The position numbers and the translations under genes are program-made. From Strix aluco (taxonomy: Eukaryota; Chordata; Aves; Strigiformes; Strigidae): a DNA stretch of 64,000 bases. The notes under the pieces are model-generated. The model saw only the letters and a list, made by a program, of their open reading frames with translations, did not search any database and had not been told where the DNA came from. Positions 23,101-38,100 of the stretch are shown piece after piece (the stretch's first letter is position 1; each line of letters begins with the position of its first letter). The DNA is taken from contig NC_133958.1 in the NCBI RefSeq assembly GCF_031877795.1, positions 3,782,001 through 3,846,000 on the forward strand, given 5' to 3'.

Positions 23101-26100
23101 CGCAGGACAGAACTTACATTTTGAGTGTCTGTCACAGAGTGCTGATGCTCTCATATCACAGAGACGAATCGTTCCTTTACTGCTGCTGTATACAAATGTG
23201 TTACAGCTGTTTGGGTGGAACTCTGCGGCTGTTATCACTTCTGTGAGCTCTTCCATGTTGGCAGGCTTAATATCTACAATATCTACAGCATTTTGTTAAG
23301 AAATTTTCTCCAGTTTTCGTAACATATTTTTCAGCTTTAAATGTATTCAGCAATGTGTCTTCAGTTCAAAGTACATCTGAAATAGTGAAACAGAATTAAA
23401 CAAGACAATAAAAGCAAAATAATGCTGGAAATTTGGAAGCAGGACAAAACTTCCATGCAAAACTGGATAAAGTTAAAATTAACTTCCACAATTTGTCTAG
23501 AAAGCAAGACTGTAACATGGCATTCTCTATCAGTTTGAAGTTAATTCTTGTAACAGCACAAGACTGCTTAATTTTTTTGCTCCACTTCAGCAGTAATTAA
23601 TTCTGCTGAATTAATACATATATGTCACCCAAGTTTCTTCACACAGAACTTTATTTTGCCTAAATTCTAATTACACTACTACATTATAAAGAATGCATGT
23701 GTGATTTCTGCTCAGGATCCCACTGATCTGTCCGCACACCTCTGCTCTCAATGGGACTGAATACCTATTTCTGTCATCCTACTGCCCGCAACACTTGTAG
23801 GTGCACATGTGAGGTTAGAAGGTAAAAAGAATAAACATTGTTGAGACAAGGATGGTAATCCTCTGACCTGCTTCCTACTGCAAGTCAAGAAAATTTTCAC
23901 AAGATAGTTTACTGTAATGCTGCCTTCCAGAACGGCTCAAACTTGAAACCTTAAGCTTTTTTCCTCTCCTTTTAAAGAGTGTTTTTCACCATGCACGTGA
24001 CTACTACTCCTTATATTGCTCAGGCTGAGCTCCCTCTCCAGAAGTAGAAGTCTGTACAACTACTAGGGAGAAAGTTCCAGGAAGTGGAGAAACATGCTAT
24101 GTAAGAAGCTGATCATGAAAGGAAATGAAATTCAACAAGTTTTGTTGTAACCGAGCTGTTTCCATCATATCAGACAATGTAAAAAAGATACTAAAACTTC
24201 TGTCTGTAATTTCTAGGTGCCACAGGTTAATCCGCAAGTCATCTGCAGATAAGTATGTTTCATAATCACTATTAATGGAGATGGAATTGATGTGATACGT
24301 GTGAGCATTGGCAAATATTCTTCGTGGACTAGCTTCAACCATGAGGTCCATGGGCCTGAATACTGGCACCTGCAAAATACAAAGCAATGGAAGTTTGAGA
24401 CGAAGCTGTACCATAAACACACTGGCAGTCATCATCAGTCCTTCAATACACCAAGACGATTAAAATACCTCAAAATCGCCTCAGAAGTAAATGTATCTGC
24501 CAAGTGGCATCGCAGAAAATGTGAATTTAACAATCTGATGGGGCAGGTAGTCACTGAGCCACAGGCTAATCTGTGTGCTGGGGCAGGGAGAGGAGAAGTC
24601 ACTCAGATGTGGCTAATGAACCACTCACCCGTAGTGTTGTAACTGTAGTAGGATCCCTATACCGTCCATCTTCCTCCTTTAAATTATAACCCTCTGGTCT
24701 TTTGTCCCTTTCACTGATTTTCCATAACTTTATTGTTTTATCTGAAATAAAACAGCCACAGTCTAAAAATCAAAGCTCTGGCAAAGATACTTGTCTTCAC
24801 AGTTGATGCACTTTAACATGAAGCCTTCAAACAAGACAAGACCACCTACATGTACCAAAAAAGACAAAAATACTGCTTGGAGAAAACATGACAAGATAAA
24901 AAGCATTAAAAATACCTCCTCCACAGTTTGTTCTTTTTATAAAAGTTATATCAAGTTTCAGTTAGAATCAGGATTGTTATGAATGACTAATATAAGCTCT
25001 CACACAGTTAGTTATACACATATGAAGGTACTGAATGACAGCTTAGCTAAGCCCCTTTGCTATGAGGCAACCACATCAGAAATGACTAATATACCACTCT
25101 GTGTTGTGGGACTCTGGATCCAGGTTAAGACAGAACAGCAGAGCAGTTAAACAGCACAACTCTGAGTAGCCACATCCCTAAATACTGGCATTTCAAACCA
25201 ACTTGCTTCCACCCTTTTGGAAGTAGAGAGGATTAGACAAAATCCTAACAGCAAACCAATGTAACAGTAGGTTATGGTGCACAATTAACTATGAAGTCAT
25301 AACTTACCATTTGTAGACAATAAAAACTGAGCAGCATTTTTCTGGGGTAACCACCTAATTTTGTTGATCTTCTCTTCAATTTCTAAACTTTTCAAGTAGT
25401 CAAACTCTGGTTCATGGCTTTGAAAGGTACTGTAAACATTGTATTCTCCCCTACTGTGAGACTGGGTTTTGTTCTAAAAAGAGAATTAAATTATCAAGAT
25501 ATGTATGCAGTTTACAGAATGCTTTTCAAGGCTGCAGGCAGAAGCCAGAACTAGATATTTATGCAGCAAGATACATAGGCAGGCTGCTAATTAGCATAAG
25601 AATAGGTTAAGACTTCTACACTCTATTGTTGCCTATGCCAGATTTGCCACGAATATCCTTTGGTGTACAACTTGCCTTATTTTAACGAGCCTGTAGAACA
25701 GACGAAATGAGGGTCATCTCTTTTGCAAGAACTTGATTAGAGTTTCTACTATTTTGGCTAAGAAAGCATCAGAGAAGAGACAGTTATTGCAGCAGCTTTT
25801 GATTCCTAAAGTTTCCAGAAACTCCCCTCAGCCATGTGAATAATATCTTCAGCAAGTTCTCATGTTAATTCCGAGCAGCTGAACTTACAAACTAACACTT
25901 TGCCTAAACATTCTAGGCATGGTAAGTTTTCTTTTTTAAAAGAGAATGAAAAATCTTCACCATTCCCTCATCTTTAATTTTTCCACCTTTGTTTTTTTAA
26001 GGAGACTATTCCCCAAGAGAAATACACAGCCACATGTATGGCAAATCTACTCTGTGGGTAAGTTCGGCTCGCTAGGCACACTGTGGAATTCCCACATGCC

Positions 26101-29100
26101 ACCCAAATTTACACAAGCAGCTCCACTATTCTGGTTGATAATCTCCACATTCCCTGAGACCTTCTAAACAGCTTAAGAAGCTTTTCTTTTTTTCCTCATT
26201 GGGGGGGGGGGGGGGGGGGAAGCTTAACAACCTCTGCTGAATACATCTTTGACATTAAAAGTCACACCTGCAGTTAGCCTGCTCAGGATGGAACTGTCTG
26301 GAAAATCTTCAAACTTGCACAATTCCTCTTTCTAAAAAGCTATGTTTTAGGCAGTGGCTTCCTAGCACTAGTACTGCACTGCATGGACTGAACCTTAAAT
26401 TCCCTCCAATGGGTAAGGTGACAGAAAACTGGAACCATTTCTGAAACAGCACTCACTAGGTGTACCTGAAATCAATTCAAGCTTAATTTTGTGATATATT
26501 CCTGTTCCACCCACTTGAAGAGGTTGCACCATCAGATGCCTTTCCTGTGATATGTGCTTGACTACGGACTTTGCTCCTTCCTTCTCTTGTGTGTCTCATG
26601 TCCATCCATTCATTTAATTCCTCAATACCTCACTAAAACATATTTCTTGATACGATCCTCGCTAGCCCACATTTGTCACATTCCCTGCATCATTTTCTCT
26701 TGCTTCACACTCTTACATTAATAGCTGGCAGGAATTCTTACACTTTACAATAAGCTGTGGGGAAGGGAAAAGGGGACAAAATGTTTAGAAATACCAACTA
26801 TACTGGCTTTCCCACCCTAGGGAACAGAAGGAACTGTTCTAAGCTTCAGTTAGACCTAACAAGTTAAGCAGGGTTGCTGCCTAGAACAGGCGACTTCTAA
26901 AGTAAATCTATAGTGCTTTAGGAAATGCTGGTCATGATTCGGTGAGCTTTCCTTCAATTCCATACTTACCACAATAATAGTCTTAAATATACTTCTTGTG
27001 TATTCTAGTAAAACTCTACAGGACTAGAATAATATATAAAAGCAATAATATATGAAATCCATCCTTGGGATAAAAGCAAAATTTAAACCATCAGACCATC
27101 TCACGGCACTCAAAAAAAAAAAAAAAAATCAAAACAAGAAGAGGTGTTGGCCCAAGTGCCTTATGTTAAATTCCAATTTAGGTAATTACAGGCTGCCTAC
27201 GCAAATTCCTCCTTCGGTTTCAATTAGATACAGTATTCATTTCCTGCCGATACTTATGTAATGTCACTTGCTTCGCCTTGCAGAAGGGCTGCCACGTTCC
27301 AGCCCAGAGGTGGCAGCATTATGGCAGCAGGTGAAGTTACAGAAGCTTTTGTAACTCTATACAGAGCACTTGTGCTTTCCTTCCTGTATGTGTGGTCTCT
27401 AAAGCGCTGTGGGGTGCAGTGTGATAGAAGGTGGTACAGAAATCCAACCAATACTTAAACAATTGCCTTTTAGATACTCTTACATATAAAACTTGCTCTA
27501 GACAACAGTGCACGTGGCCTAACTACTAATGCATTAGGGAATCCAGTCCTCATTGTTCATTCCCTAAACACCCAGGAGTCAAATGATGCCAAAACCAACT
27601 CTGTGCAACTTCATCTGATAACCCAGGTGGTTCTCACTAGAGCTAGATTCACAGCTCAGAAGGATATGAGCCATGGGTTATGCATCAAACACAAAAGCTG
27701 TCATTTAAAGACACCGCACTTGAGAACAGGCAGTTAGCTATTTAAGCTGCACTTAAGGATCCTTAAAGGATGCAAGCTAAAACTCAAAGTTTTAAAAAAA
27801 CTAAACTAAAACCAAACAACAAAACACAAGAGTTTGTGCCTGAAATGATGGCAAGATCACAGTAAGGATACTCTGCATAGTCTGTTCATCTCCGACTCCG
27901 GCCAAAGCAGCTCGGGAGGGGGTGGCCGGCCGACAGCACCCCACTAGATGGCACCAACTGACCGCAGGGATCTCCTCGCCAGGAGATGGGCTGCCCTCAA
28001 ATCGCAGAGCCCAACTTGTTCTGGGTGCTGCCGAGTTCTTACGGCTTAGGGCTTTTAGAATTGAAATGGAATGAAACACTAAGGAAAGAAGTAACAGCGT
28101 GGCTCTTCTAGGCAGTGAGATGACAGAAGTGCCTTTTTATACTCTCCCTGAAATAAATTCTAACCAAGTCAACTTCGAACTACAGCCTTTGTCCAAAATC
28201 AAGCACTCCATCTCAGCTTTCCCACCTTTAACATGGGAGTAGAGGCCCTTTCCTAGCATTGGAAGATTTGTCTGTAGAATTCTGAAAAGACCAAAAGAAG
28301 AAGTATAAAATGAAGAGATACCGTTGGTACTGTGATGCTATGATTTTACCTGACTGATACCAGAATAGAAAAGGACATCTCAGGTCATATTTACATACTC
28401 CCTTAAGGACATCTTTTATTTCCCCAACTACAGTGAAATCTGAAATAATAATCACAGCCAAGTCATTGTAAAACAACCAACTTCAGCTTCCCCAAGGTCT
28501 TTTTGTGCCTACCCCTTTTTTGTTTTCACTTTAAACACTCTTTAAGACCACAGCTAAAGTGTATTTAAAGAGGAAATTAATTTCTAACAGTGTCACAAAG
28601 TTCTCAATAATTTCTTCACTCTTAAATTTCACTTTTTTAATCACTTATTGCACACGCATGCACTTTGTGTAAAGTTCTTTGTAAAAGCATGCTCCTTTTC
28701 TTTATGAATGAATAGGAATAGAACATATTTAATATACTTTAAATAGTTAACACTCACCTCCTGCTCCTGTTGAAAGATGACAACTCTACCTCCTTTATCT
28801 CCTGTTGCTAACAGCTCTCCAGAATGGTTAAATTCTACTGTAGAAATTATATCCGCTGCACAGAACAAAAATAAACCCCCCAAGTTAATAATTCTTCCAA
28901 GTGGCCAAGAAAGCTACAATTATAAGTAAAAAAGGAAATGCATACTTCAGTTCAGTTTAAGTATACTTATGTTACAAAATAAAAGTATGGATTTCTTCAA
29001 AACTATACAAGTAATTTTTTTCAAGCTGTACATTTGAAAACCAGTTACTAGTTCACTGTGCCAGAGTTACAAGTTCAGTGTTGCGCACTAAATAGTTTTT

Positions 29101-32100
29101 AAAGGTTTTATATCATCACTTCTTAGAACTGTTTTTCTGTTATGACTACTCTCTAGCATAGTATAGAAATGGATTTTCAGTATGGACTGTAACAGCAGAG
29201 GCTGTGTATATCCATATTCCTACCTTTATTTTCTCCTGCTAGAAGACTTAGATACAATCATTACGCATCTGATCTCAAAGCCTTTTTTTTTTTTTTTTAA
29301 AGGACTCTACACATTTGACAGCTGAAGGGCAAAACATAGTAGGGTGGAGATGTTCAGACATCAGTGTCTGAGGAATGCAAGGAAGTGGAACAAAAACAGC
29401 TACAGAAAATTTGGAAATAAATTCAACAGACTGTCTCTAAAAAACTTGAGTTTCTCTTCTGGATGAAGAAGGTCGACATTACTACAAGTATTTCAGTATG
29501 GAGTGCTAAAATTAAATTGTGAATATACACTGAAAAAGAAAAAAACAAGTCATGCCTAGTATCAAGCTGATCTATTTATACAGCAAAAAGACAAAGGGGA
29601 AGTTATGACTTAAGCTCAAGCACATCAATTCACGTTGTCAAATGCACACATGCCCCTCGTACTTTCAAACAGCAGAATCAGAAGCCAAACCGTTCGTTCT
29701 TCGAATGCCAACTTCAAATTGCAATGCAACTATGGAAATCTATTTTTCTGCAGAAGAAAGTACCTGAGATTTTTACATATGCAAGTCTTCAGGCTATGCT
29801 GTTGTCATGTCAGTCTAACGTAGATAAACGATGTATCCACATTTTCTATTGGATGGTTTCTTCGTTCTCTGCTTTAGTGTTAAAAAACGTCTGGTACCTG
29901 CTCTATGGACTGAAAGCTACTGCTAAACAAAAGCTACTCAGTCTGAATTTATACAGGCACTATTGTGCAGCATATCACGGAAGCTATCTTATCATAGCCA
30001 GCAATAGGGTTATTTCATTTTGAAGAAGCAAAACATGCAGGATTTTCCTCTGATTCATTTTCATACCGAAACGAAGCTTACATCATTCCCGGGTTGTCCC
30101 AAACACATGGGCGGTGGCCTCTGAGGACATGAGCAAGCCCTTCTTTAATAACTGCATTACACAGCAACTACAGCATGCAGCCTATCTGTCTGAAAACTGC
30201 ACAGTGCAAAGACAGCCTCGGCAAGCAGGCCAAACTGAGCCGCAAAATCCTCAGAGGCGAAAGATGCACAGTCAGATTCTTGGCACGAACGGGTCTGTAC
30301 AGCTCGGTTGTGTTTTCTATACATACAGCACAAACTGCCATATAACAAGGTAAACACGAGATTATCCTCTCTCCAATCGACCTTCCCTTGCCATGATTAC
30401 CTGGCACTGCTGAAACACACACAGGCTGAAATTTCTCAAGAACACCACATTAAGGACATAAATATGATGTAAGCTTGCATGTAGATAAACCAGGATCCAG
30501 ATCACACACAGAGAAACCTTGATTTGAGTGCACATAGTTGGAGGGGGGGGGGTGTTTCCCCTGGAAGGTAACCATTACTTCAGCCATTCATTCACATATT
30601 TGTGAACAAGATTAAGTCTGTAAGACTGCATACTGTTCAGATGAAGATATGGCATTCAATATGTACCTTTCCCAGGTGAACAGGGCATAAAGATAACATA
30701 CAATTAATCAAATCCAGTATTCAGGAAGAGTGAAGTGCAAACCAAGCAGTCTGATTTTGACTACTCTGTACAATGCAAACCACATTGTTGTAATTCTGAT
30801 AGGGTAAGACCTTAAGGAAGTTATCAATTAATTGAAGAAAAACAAGGTAACTCACCTCTCAATAAAGACAAGTATACTGAATAATTACTGTTTTGAAAAA
30901 AGTGAGAGATTTAACACTGCAAGCTATGCCAGTCTTAGAGAAGACAATACAGCAAGTTATCGGCAGATCTAAATATACGTGGAAACAGAAGAGCAAAGAA
31001 AAATCTGCCTTAAAAACCTTATAAATCCATCTAAGAATAGATGGATAAATTCATCATAGTACTTATTTGGTCAAAGTCACTGAAAAGTTTTACAAGGTCA
31101 AAAGCCTTAAGCTTGAAGCTTTATGATTAGAACAGGCAACAACAGCAGCCAGAAGAGACTAATTTAAGGGTAAAAACCTCTATTTTCTTAGGTCAGCTGA
31201 TGTAATATATATTGTATTTAATAAGTCTCATATATAGCAGAAAGCTAACCACTTTTCTGTAAGTGTTCCAGACAGTCTGACTTTTTGCATTTAACTTTCA
31301 AAATCATCCAAGCTTCACATGGGTGATCTCGAAGCTGATACAAGTCCTGCTTTGTCTATAGAGTCAACTGCATGAACAAACTTTCAAGTACTGCCATCCC
31401 CACACCTCCTAAAATCCAGCAGGCTCAGTCAGTGGTGACAAGGTAATCAAAAATCTTCAGTGCCTGATCGGCACGACACAGAAGATATTTTCAAGTTGGA
31501 TCAGTTGAAATTGGAAACAAAATACATTCCTTAGCAGCAATCACAACAGAAAATTATTAATTAGTTTTTAAATTCAAGATAATCTAGAGAATCCAACGTG
31601 CCTTCTACACTGTAATCTTGGACTGTTCCCTTTCCAAGGACAAATCAAACACGCTAAAAAAGTAGGCAGAAAAATTATTTCTGCTTAAGTCCCAAACCAG
31701 GGCTGAGATGCATATTTTAAACAAAAATTGGTACTGGAGAGCAAAGCAACCAAATCATACATTTATAAATCAAATAACTCACCATTAAGAATATTGTATT
31801 CCCATACCTTGGTCAAAGAAAGAGACAGACATCAAGGCACTGGTGTTGAACTGGGCGGATTTAATAGTGTTTGAGAATTGACAGGGGAAGCATTTCATCT
31901 TCCGCAGTGCACTGATTCGCTTGTGTATTCTCATCTGTATTAACACCCTCGTTGCCAAAAAATAAATCAATGTTATCCTTTTCGTTTCAAATGGTAACTA
32001 TAATTCCCGTGATAGTTACATGTAGGGTTATTTTAGTCCTTCAGCACCGCAATGGGCAAAAGAGCATCTATAGAACGCGCTGCCTTCTCTCTGCCTCCTC

Positions 32101-35100
32101 CCTTTTGTGCATGCTATTTTTGCTACAGTCTCTAGGTGGGAGTCTTGCAAACACAGAGGGCTGCTCTCACTGCCCAGAAGCTTGTAAATGATCCCTTCTA
32201 TACGCAAAGAGCACTAGGGAGGAATATCTGAGGGAGAAGCAGATGTATTGTCACCAACACCAACGGCTTTTGGAAATATGATGCATTCTATTTTTTACTG
32301 CTGAATTCATTTCAATTCTCTCTTCTTCAAGCACCAGTATCAGATAAATAACCACCCAAACCTTATCTGATAACCATACCCCTCACAGGATACAGTTAGA
32401 CAGCATTATCTGTTAACAGACTTCCACAAAGTTACCCATGCCTTGGAGATCAGATTTGCGCCTCTCCTCAAGCATCCTGAGACATTTTTGACACCAAAGA
32501 TGAAGTGCAGTATTTCAGGTGGTGAAATACTTAAATACTGAAATGCTTAAAGCACTACAGGGCATCAAACATACAAGAAGACACACCATTCTGACAAATC
32601 AAAAACCAGAAGAGAAATGTGTTATCTACATCCCTGTGGTGTCCCTGCAATACCTGTACTAAGTTTCTCCCTCTTGCATAACTTGGGATAGACAGCTCAG
32701 GGGTTACTTAAAAGTACTTCTTTGCACAGAGGGATGAAGTTGTCCTTTAGTTTCACTTAAATATCCCTTCATAGACACTTACTGTAACACTGTAGAAACA
32801 CTTCTGAGACTAATAAATACTTCCAGATAATGGTTTTCAGTCATCTGAAAGCAAGGAGGAAAATAAAAAAAAAAAATCACCTATACAACCTGAAGTCCAT
32901 TTACTGTTGTTGCACATGTACATCACCAAGGGAAAATGTTTTGCAGCCAGTTGAGTGAAATGCTATGACTCAAACACAGAACTACTGCAGTTGTACCCCT
33001 ACCTCAACACTACAGCCAAACCAAGAACAGTGACCCTAAAAATCCCACCAAACCATAGAGAGAAGGCTCTGGTCCTGACCTATCAGCACGCACCCACGGG
33101 GCAGAGTCTGCTTTCCCAGGAGTCCTCAAAACCTCCTGACAGTTCTCCCAGACACTGCACCTACAGTTCTCAGCTGCTGCCAAGGTTGCTTTTTCTTCAC
33201 ACATAGTCTTTTATTTTCACAACCTGCTCTAAGCTTTTTCTGTATTGCTCCAATAACAGATCTTCACATTCAGTGCTCTAATATCAAAACGACAGCAAGG
33301 TCTGGACACTTACCTTCACTAGATTCAAGAGTACATTTTTCCATGTTAGACAGAGACAAGAACCTGAAGAACCAAAGGAATCAAAACAGGGTGTCTAGCT
33401 TTCACAGAGAATGGGATGGGGCAGGGAAGACATTTATCTCAAAGTTTTGATAATGTTTAAAGTAGCATGTTCGCAGCTCACCATGTGAAAGGCAGACATA
33501 CCAGAAGCTCCCAAGCAATTCTCAACCCATGGCAGACACACACTTCTGCTGATTAATCATCCCACAAGAAAACAGCCACTCAACACAAACTTAACTTGTT
33601 TCCTAGCGGGCTTCTGAAGATAACAATCAGTCTTTCAGAATTTTTACTCAGTATTTATTACACCAATTTTTGCTATTTTGTGTAATTCACCTGTTGCATG
33701 AGACAAGATACAGACGGTTTGAAAAACTGAGGGGCTGGGCCCGTGCACTTATGAAAGATGAAAATAGACAGATGACACTGTTCAAAGATAGATGAGTAAA
33801 GGAATCCGACAGATCTCTTTAAAGGAAAGCAATGTTTGAAATAAGAAAAAACTCAGTAACAGATACTAAAAAACATTTTCACACTTGGGGGCCTTCCACA
33901 CTTTTCAGTGAATGCTGAAGAACCACCACACATGCACTATCACGAGCAAGTTTTCTGAAATATTAGAGAAAGGGTTGTGCTGAAGTTTTACCACTGTCAA
34001 CAAGTCTATGGAATAAGAGAGTAAACCAGCTTTATCAATCCAAACAAGCAAAAAAATACTGTAATCCAATGACTTAGTTCCAGAAGGCCCACTGTGAACA
34101 TGAAAAGCAATTCTGTATTAAATTTGTTTCCAATAATAGAATAAAAGGTATTTTATTAGTACAGAAGAGGCTATCTATTTTAATGTACCATGAACTTTAT
34201 ATAAACTCTGCTTATAAAACATGCTTGGTAGGCAAAACATGTCACCTACTCTACAGCAGCAAGTCAATCATGGCACTGAACAAAGAGCGTCTTTATTTCA
34301 CCAGACCTAAAAGGTTTCTGTGCAAGTTTTTGGAATCACGTTGATCTGCTGCCTAAGCAGAGAGCAAGTAAATCAGTATGTTTACACAAGTGGAGCAATC
34401 TCCTGATGTTTCCAAGGACTGAACAAAGAATTGTAGTATTTGAAAAGCATTTTGGTACTTCTTCATTGTTTATACACCTTCCCAGTGGCTCAAAATATCA
34501 TTTCTGGAATTTTCCAAAGCAGCAACTCTAACAAGTCTCATCCATAACATAGAGCAGATTACTTACAGGTTGTTAATTCTGTCCTAAGGAGAAAAAAGAC
34601 AATTCACTGACCAAATGTGGAGCCTGCTTCCTCAGTTTGTCAGCCTTAGTATAAAGAAGCTATTTTGATCAAACTAAACATCAATTGAACATTCCAAGGA
34701 TACTTCAGAAACTGTCTGGAACAGGAAACATTAAGAAACCAACTTTTAGGATTATTATTAAAATCCAAGGAAGCTCCAAAAGCCTCAAATTGAGGAAGCA
34801 GCACAGGAATGGATAAACATCATGAGGGATGAAGATAGTGAAGTATTTGAATTCAACCCACGATTACTGAGCATCCCTGAACCATTCTTCCCAGATTATC
34901 TCTAAAGATAAAGTCAACATGGTCAAAACTGAGCAAGAGCATCTACCCAGGAGAACTTGCAGACCTTAAGCGTCTGGAAACCACTTGTGAATTGTCTGGT
35001 CCTTTCTAATCCAGGGTGAAGCGAAACATTCCAGTTTCAGGCTATTGAACAGATGCAGATTCCAAAAACTCAAGCTCAAGTAACAGCTAGTGACAGAAAA

Positions 35101-38100
35101 TTGTGACTTTTTATTGGAATTTCTTGATTCCAGCAATGATTTTGTTTCATTGTTGGGGAAAAAAAACTAACCAAAACACTAGAGAAAACACAAAAGCTCA
35201 TCCAAGCTTCAAATACTTTAAAACGCTACACAATGCGCTCAATGTCTGAGTCATCCCAACATCACCCCATTGTTTGCGTGATTTTGATTTACCACACCTA
35301 TCAAGAGTCCTCATATATTGTGTATTAAGTCTCTGAAGCTAGATAGCAAAGTGTTAATCTCAATGTGAACAGGAAGGCTGTTTAAACAAGATTAAGAGCG
35401 ACTACACATGCGTTTGCAAAGAAGAGAGGTCCCAACACAGGATACCAGAACTGTACGCACCAGGGAAAGAATAAATGGCAAGCACTATTTAGTACTGATG
35501 GTATAAAAGAAAACACCCTCTGCATTCCAGCCTCATGCCTAATTTATGTATGTAGAGAGGGGGAAGGGAACACAAGGATTGTATACTTTAAAGTTACCAT
35601 GACCGCTTTTACTATTGACTTCATTTCCCTTCATTCACTTTCAAGAGTGATTCTCTGCATTCATTCCGTCTCTCAGAAGTGACTAGGCAACAAAACCAAA
35701 AGGCAGCTGGGATAAGGCATTCCTACTGTTCAATTTACTTCTCAAGAGTCATTCCAGAAGTCCTTTAAATAGATCTCTTCTCTACTAGGGGAGCGTATTA
35801 AAAATATATTATTTCCTCAGAAATATAGGGACAGGATGAAATACATGCAACATAGAGGTAAAGAAAGCTGTTACCCTTGTGGCAAAAATTCTCACTCCTG
35901 TGCGTGAAGCACTGCAAGAGCCAGCTGGTTCCTTGTTCTCTCCGAAGTACCAGTCCTGCAGTACTGCTGCACACAAAGAGCACAAAGCTCCCCTCCTTAC
36001 CAGGGAGGGGAGGGGAATTTGTATGATGGCCAGCCACCTTCACACTGCCGCGGGCCCCACCACTGTTAGAACACAAACATGCGGGAGCTGAAGGCGCAGT
36101 TCAAGCAGCAGACAGTAATTAAGCCGGTTTTGTTGGCTTGTGCAAATCTGGGAAATCTACACACAGGGAGAAAGATTGACAGTGTTCCCTAGCATCCGCG
36201 TTCATTCCAAGTGCTCCAGGCCTTGTGATGCTGAAAACAGAAAACATGCGACCATCATGAACTTGTCATTTCCCCCGCTGATTCTGAAGGCATTCTAGTC
36301 CTGTTTGGTGAAGATGTATTTAAGTGTTGAGCCTCTCCTGGTCCTGTTTACGTACGTATCTATGTGTAATAGACACACAGAGGGTACCAGTCTCCAAACA
36401 GTGAATACATATAGTACTGCACATCTGAAGTTCACTGCATAAATTATTCACCTTAAGTAAAATAACCAAATATAAACCTTATCAAGGAGTCCTAAACCCC
36501 CATACTTTCCCCCTGTTTCTTGGACTTTGCTATATTTGTTTGCTTTTATACACTCTTTCTTCTCCCCTTCTCTCTCCAACTTGGCCAGTCTTTGAGGAAA
36601 AATAACACTTTCCAGAACAGGCAAGTCCTAGTTCAACTAGGAGTTTAGATTTGAAAGCCTGAGCGATTTACTCATTATTACACACCTTATTTTTAACTTT
36701 CTGTTCAGTTCCCTAAAATAAAGGGTAGACCTCTCTTGACAAAGCTTTTTCCTGCAGCTTCCTAAGTTACATTAACATGACCGATGCCTACCTTGCAACT
36801 CTGATTCAGTTCACAGTGGGCTTGACAGGTAAGCAGGGCTCTACTCTTAATGGCAAAGCGTGGCTCACACAGTATCCTTTAGTACACCGCATCCTTCCGA
36901 GATCACGCTTTATGCTGTCACATCGACACACTAGCAGTGACAGTAAGAACTCTGTTATCATCAGCCTTCAGAAGTAGGAGCTTGAATTCAGTTGCTTTAA
37001 TGGAGGCAGGAACGATACAAGCTAAGGGAAGGAACCAGGACTGTAAGACAACTATTTCATAGGCTACACACATATTAGGATGGCTTAGAATTTACAGATG
37101 CATTTAGAGCGTGTTCTTCGATAGTCTAGAGAGAACACAACTTAGGTACTAAGCTCAAAACAATGTTATTCTGTGGTTTTGTGGATTTATGCAAACAACT
37201 ATTTTAGTTAAGCCTCGGGACTTCTTCGAAAACACAATGGTTACTGAGCAGCAAACTTCCCTTCCACTGAAATAATACAGAGATACCAGCCTTAGTCTTG
37301 TTGCCTTTGGTTTTATGGAAGGCTAGTAAGTCTCCTAAATAGCTTTACTAGGCTCAGTGCTCAGAGAAGAAAACAACTCCAAATGCATCTGCCCTACGCG
37401 ACAGAAGCTGCTCCTGTCTGCAAAGCAATAGTGAGAAGATGGCATTAGAACGGCAGAGAACAGAACTGAAATAGAAGTGACTCCCAAAACCCTTTACAAG
37501 TTGCAATAATAACAAATATGCAGATGAAATATTTTACCAAGGTAATAGTAAAGCAGGGAACAGAATCACTATCTACCAAAACACAGTGCCTCCCATCTTT
37601 ACTCATTCAGAAATCTTTACGTGATCTTAAGTTAACCGGGATATCAAAGCAGCTTCCTCACTGAAACACAACTCATAGACAGCACACTCTATGTTCAATC
37701 TTACAACCCAAGCTGCCTAGGGAGTAGCATACCGAACATTTTAATTCTTGTGTTTGGTAAACAATTGCTGTGCCGCACTGGGCAACTGCTGTTTGTGGGC
37801 CAACATCAGTAAGCTCTGACATCTCCATTCAGGTCAAGTTTCCATCATCAAATGTACCACTAGTTTGCCCCATGGTCCCTTTTCAGACCTAGGCAAGAGG
37901 CCCACAAGCAAGCCTGCTAACACAACGGCAACTTTCAGAAGTACCAGGAATCACTACAGGGAACACTAATCACCACCTTCAGACATTACCCACCACCTTG
38001 AACTTCTGTCAATGATCCCAAACACATTTCAGTTACATTAAGCAGCTTGGTTTTTGCTAACAGAGTTCATTAAGACTGAACTCAAGGCATTAGATAAGCA

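Larger units (their letters stand above)
20200..28757 (-). other. PPP2R2A: PPP2R2A introns 3-9 (non-coding between exons 3 and 10)
   Basis: Introns: 9 = 20200-21441 (GC-AG), 8 = 21534-22364, 7 = 22535-23117, 6 = 23283-24191 (U12-like), 5 = 24370-24628, 4 = 24742-25307 and 3 = 25474-28757. They hold a CA run near 23009-23020, a 30-bp duplication at 21921-21964, a G19 tract at 26201-26219 in intron 3, and no supported additional gene. Confidence 0.85.
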
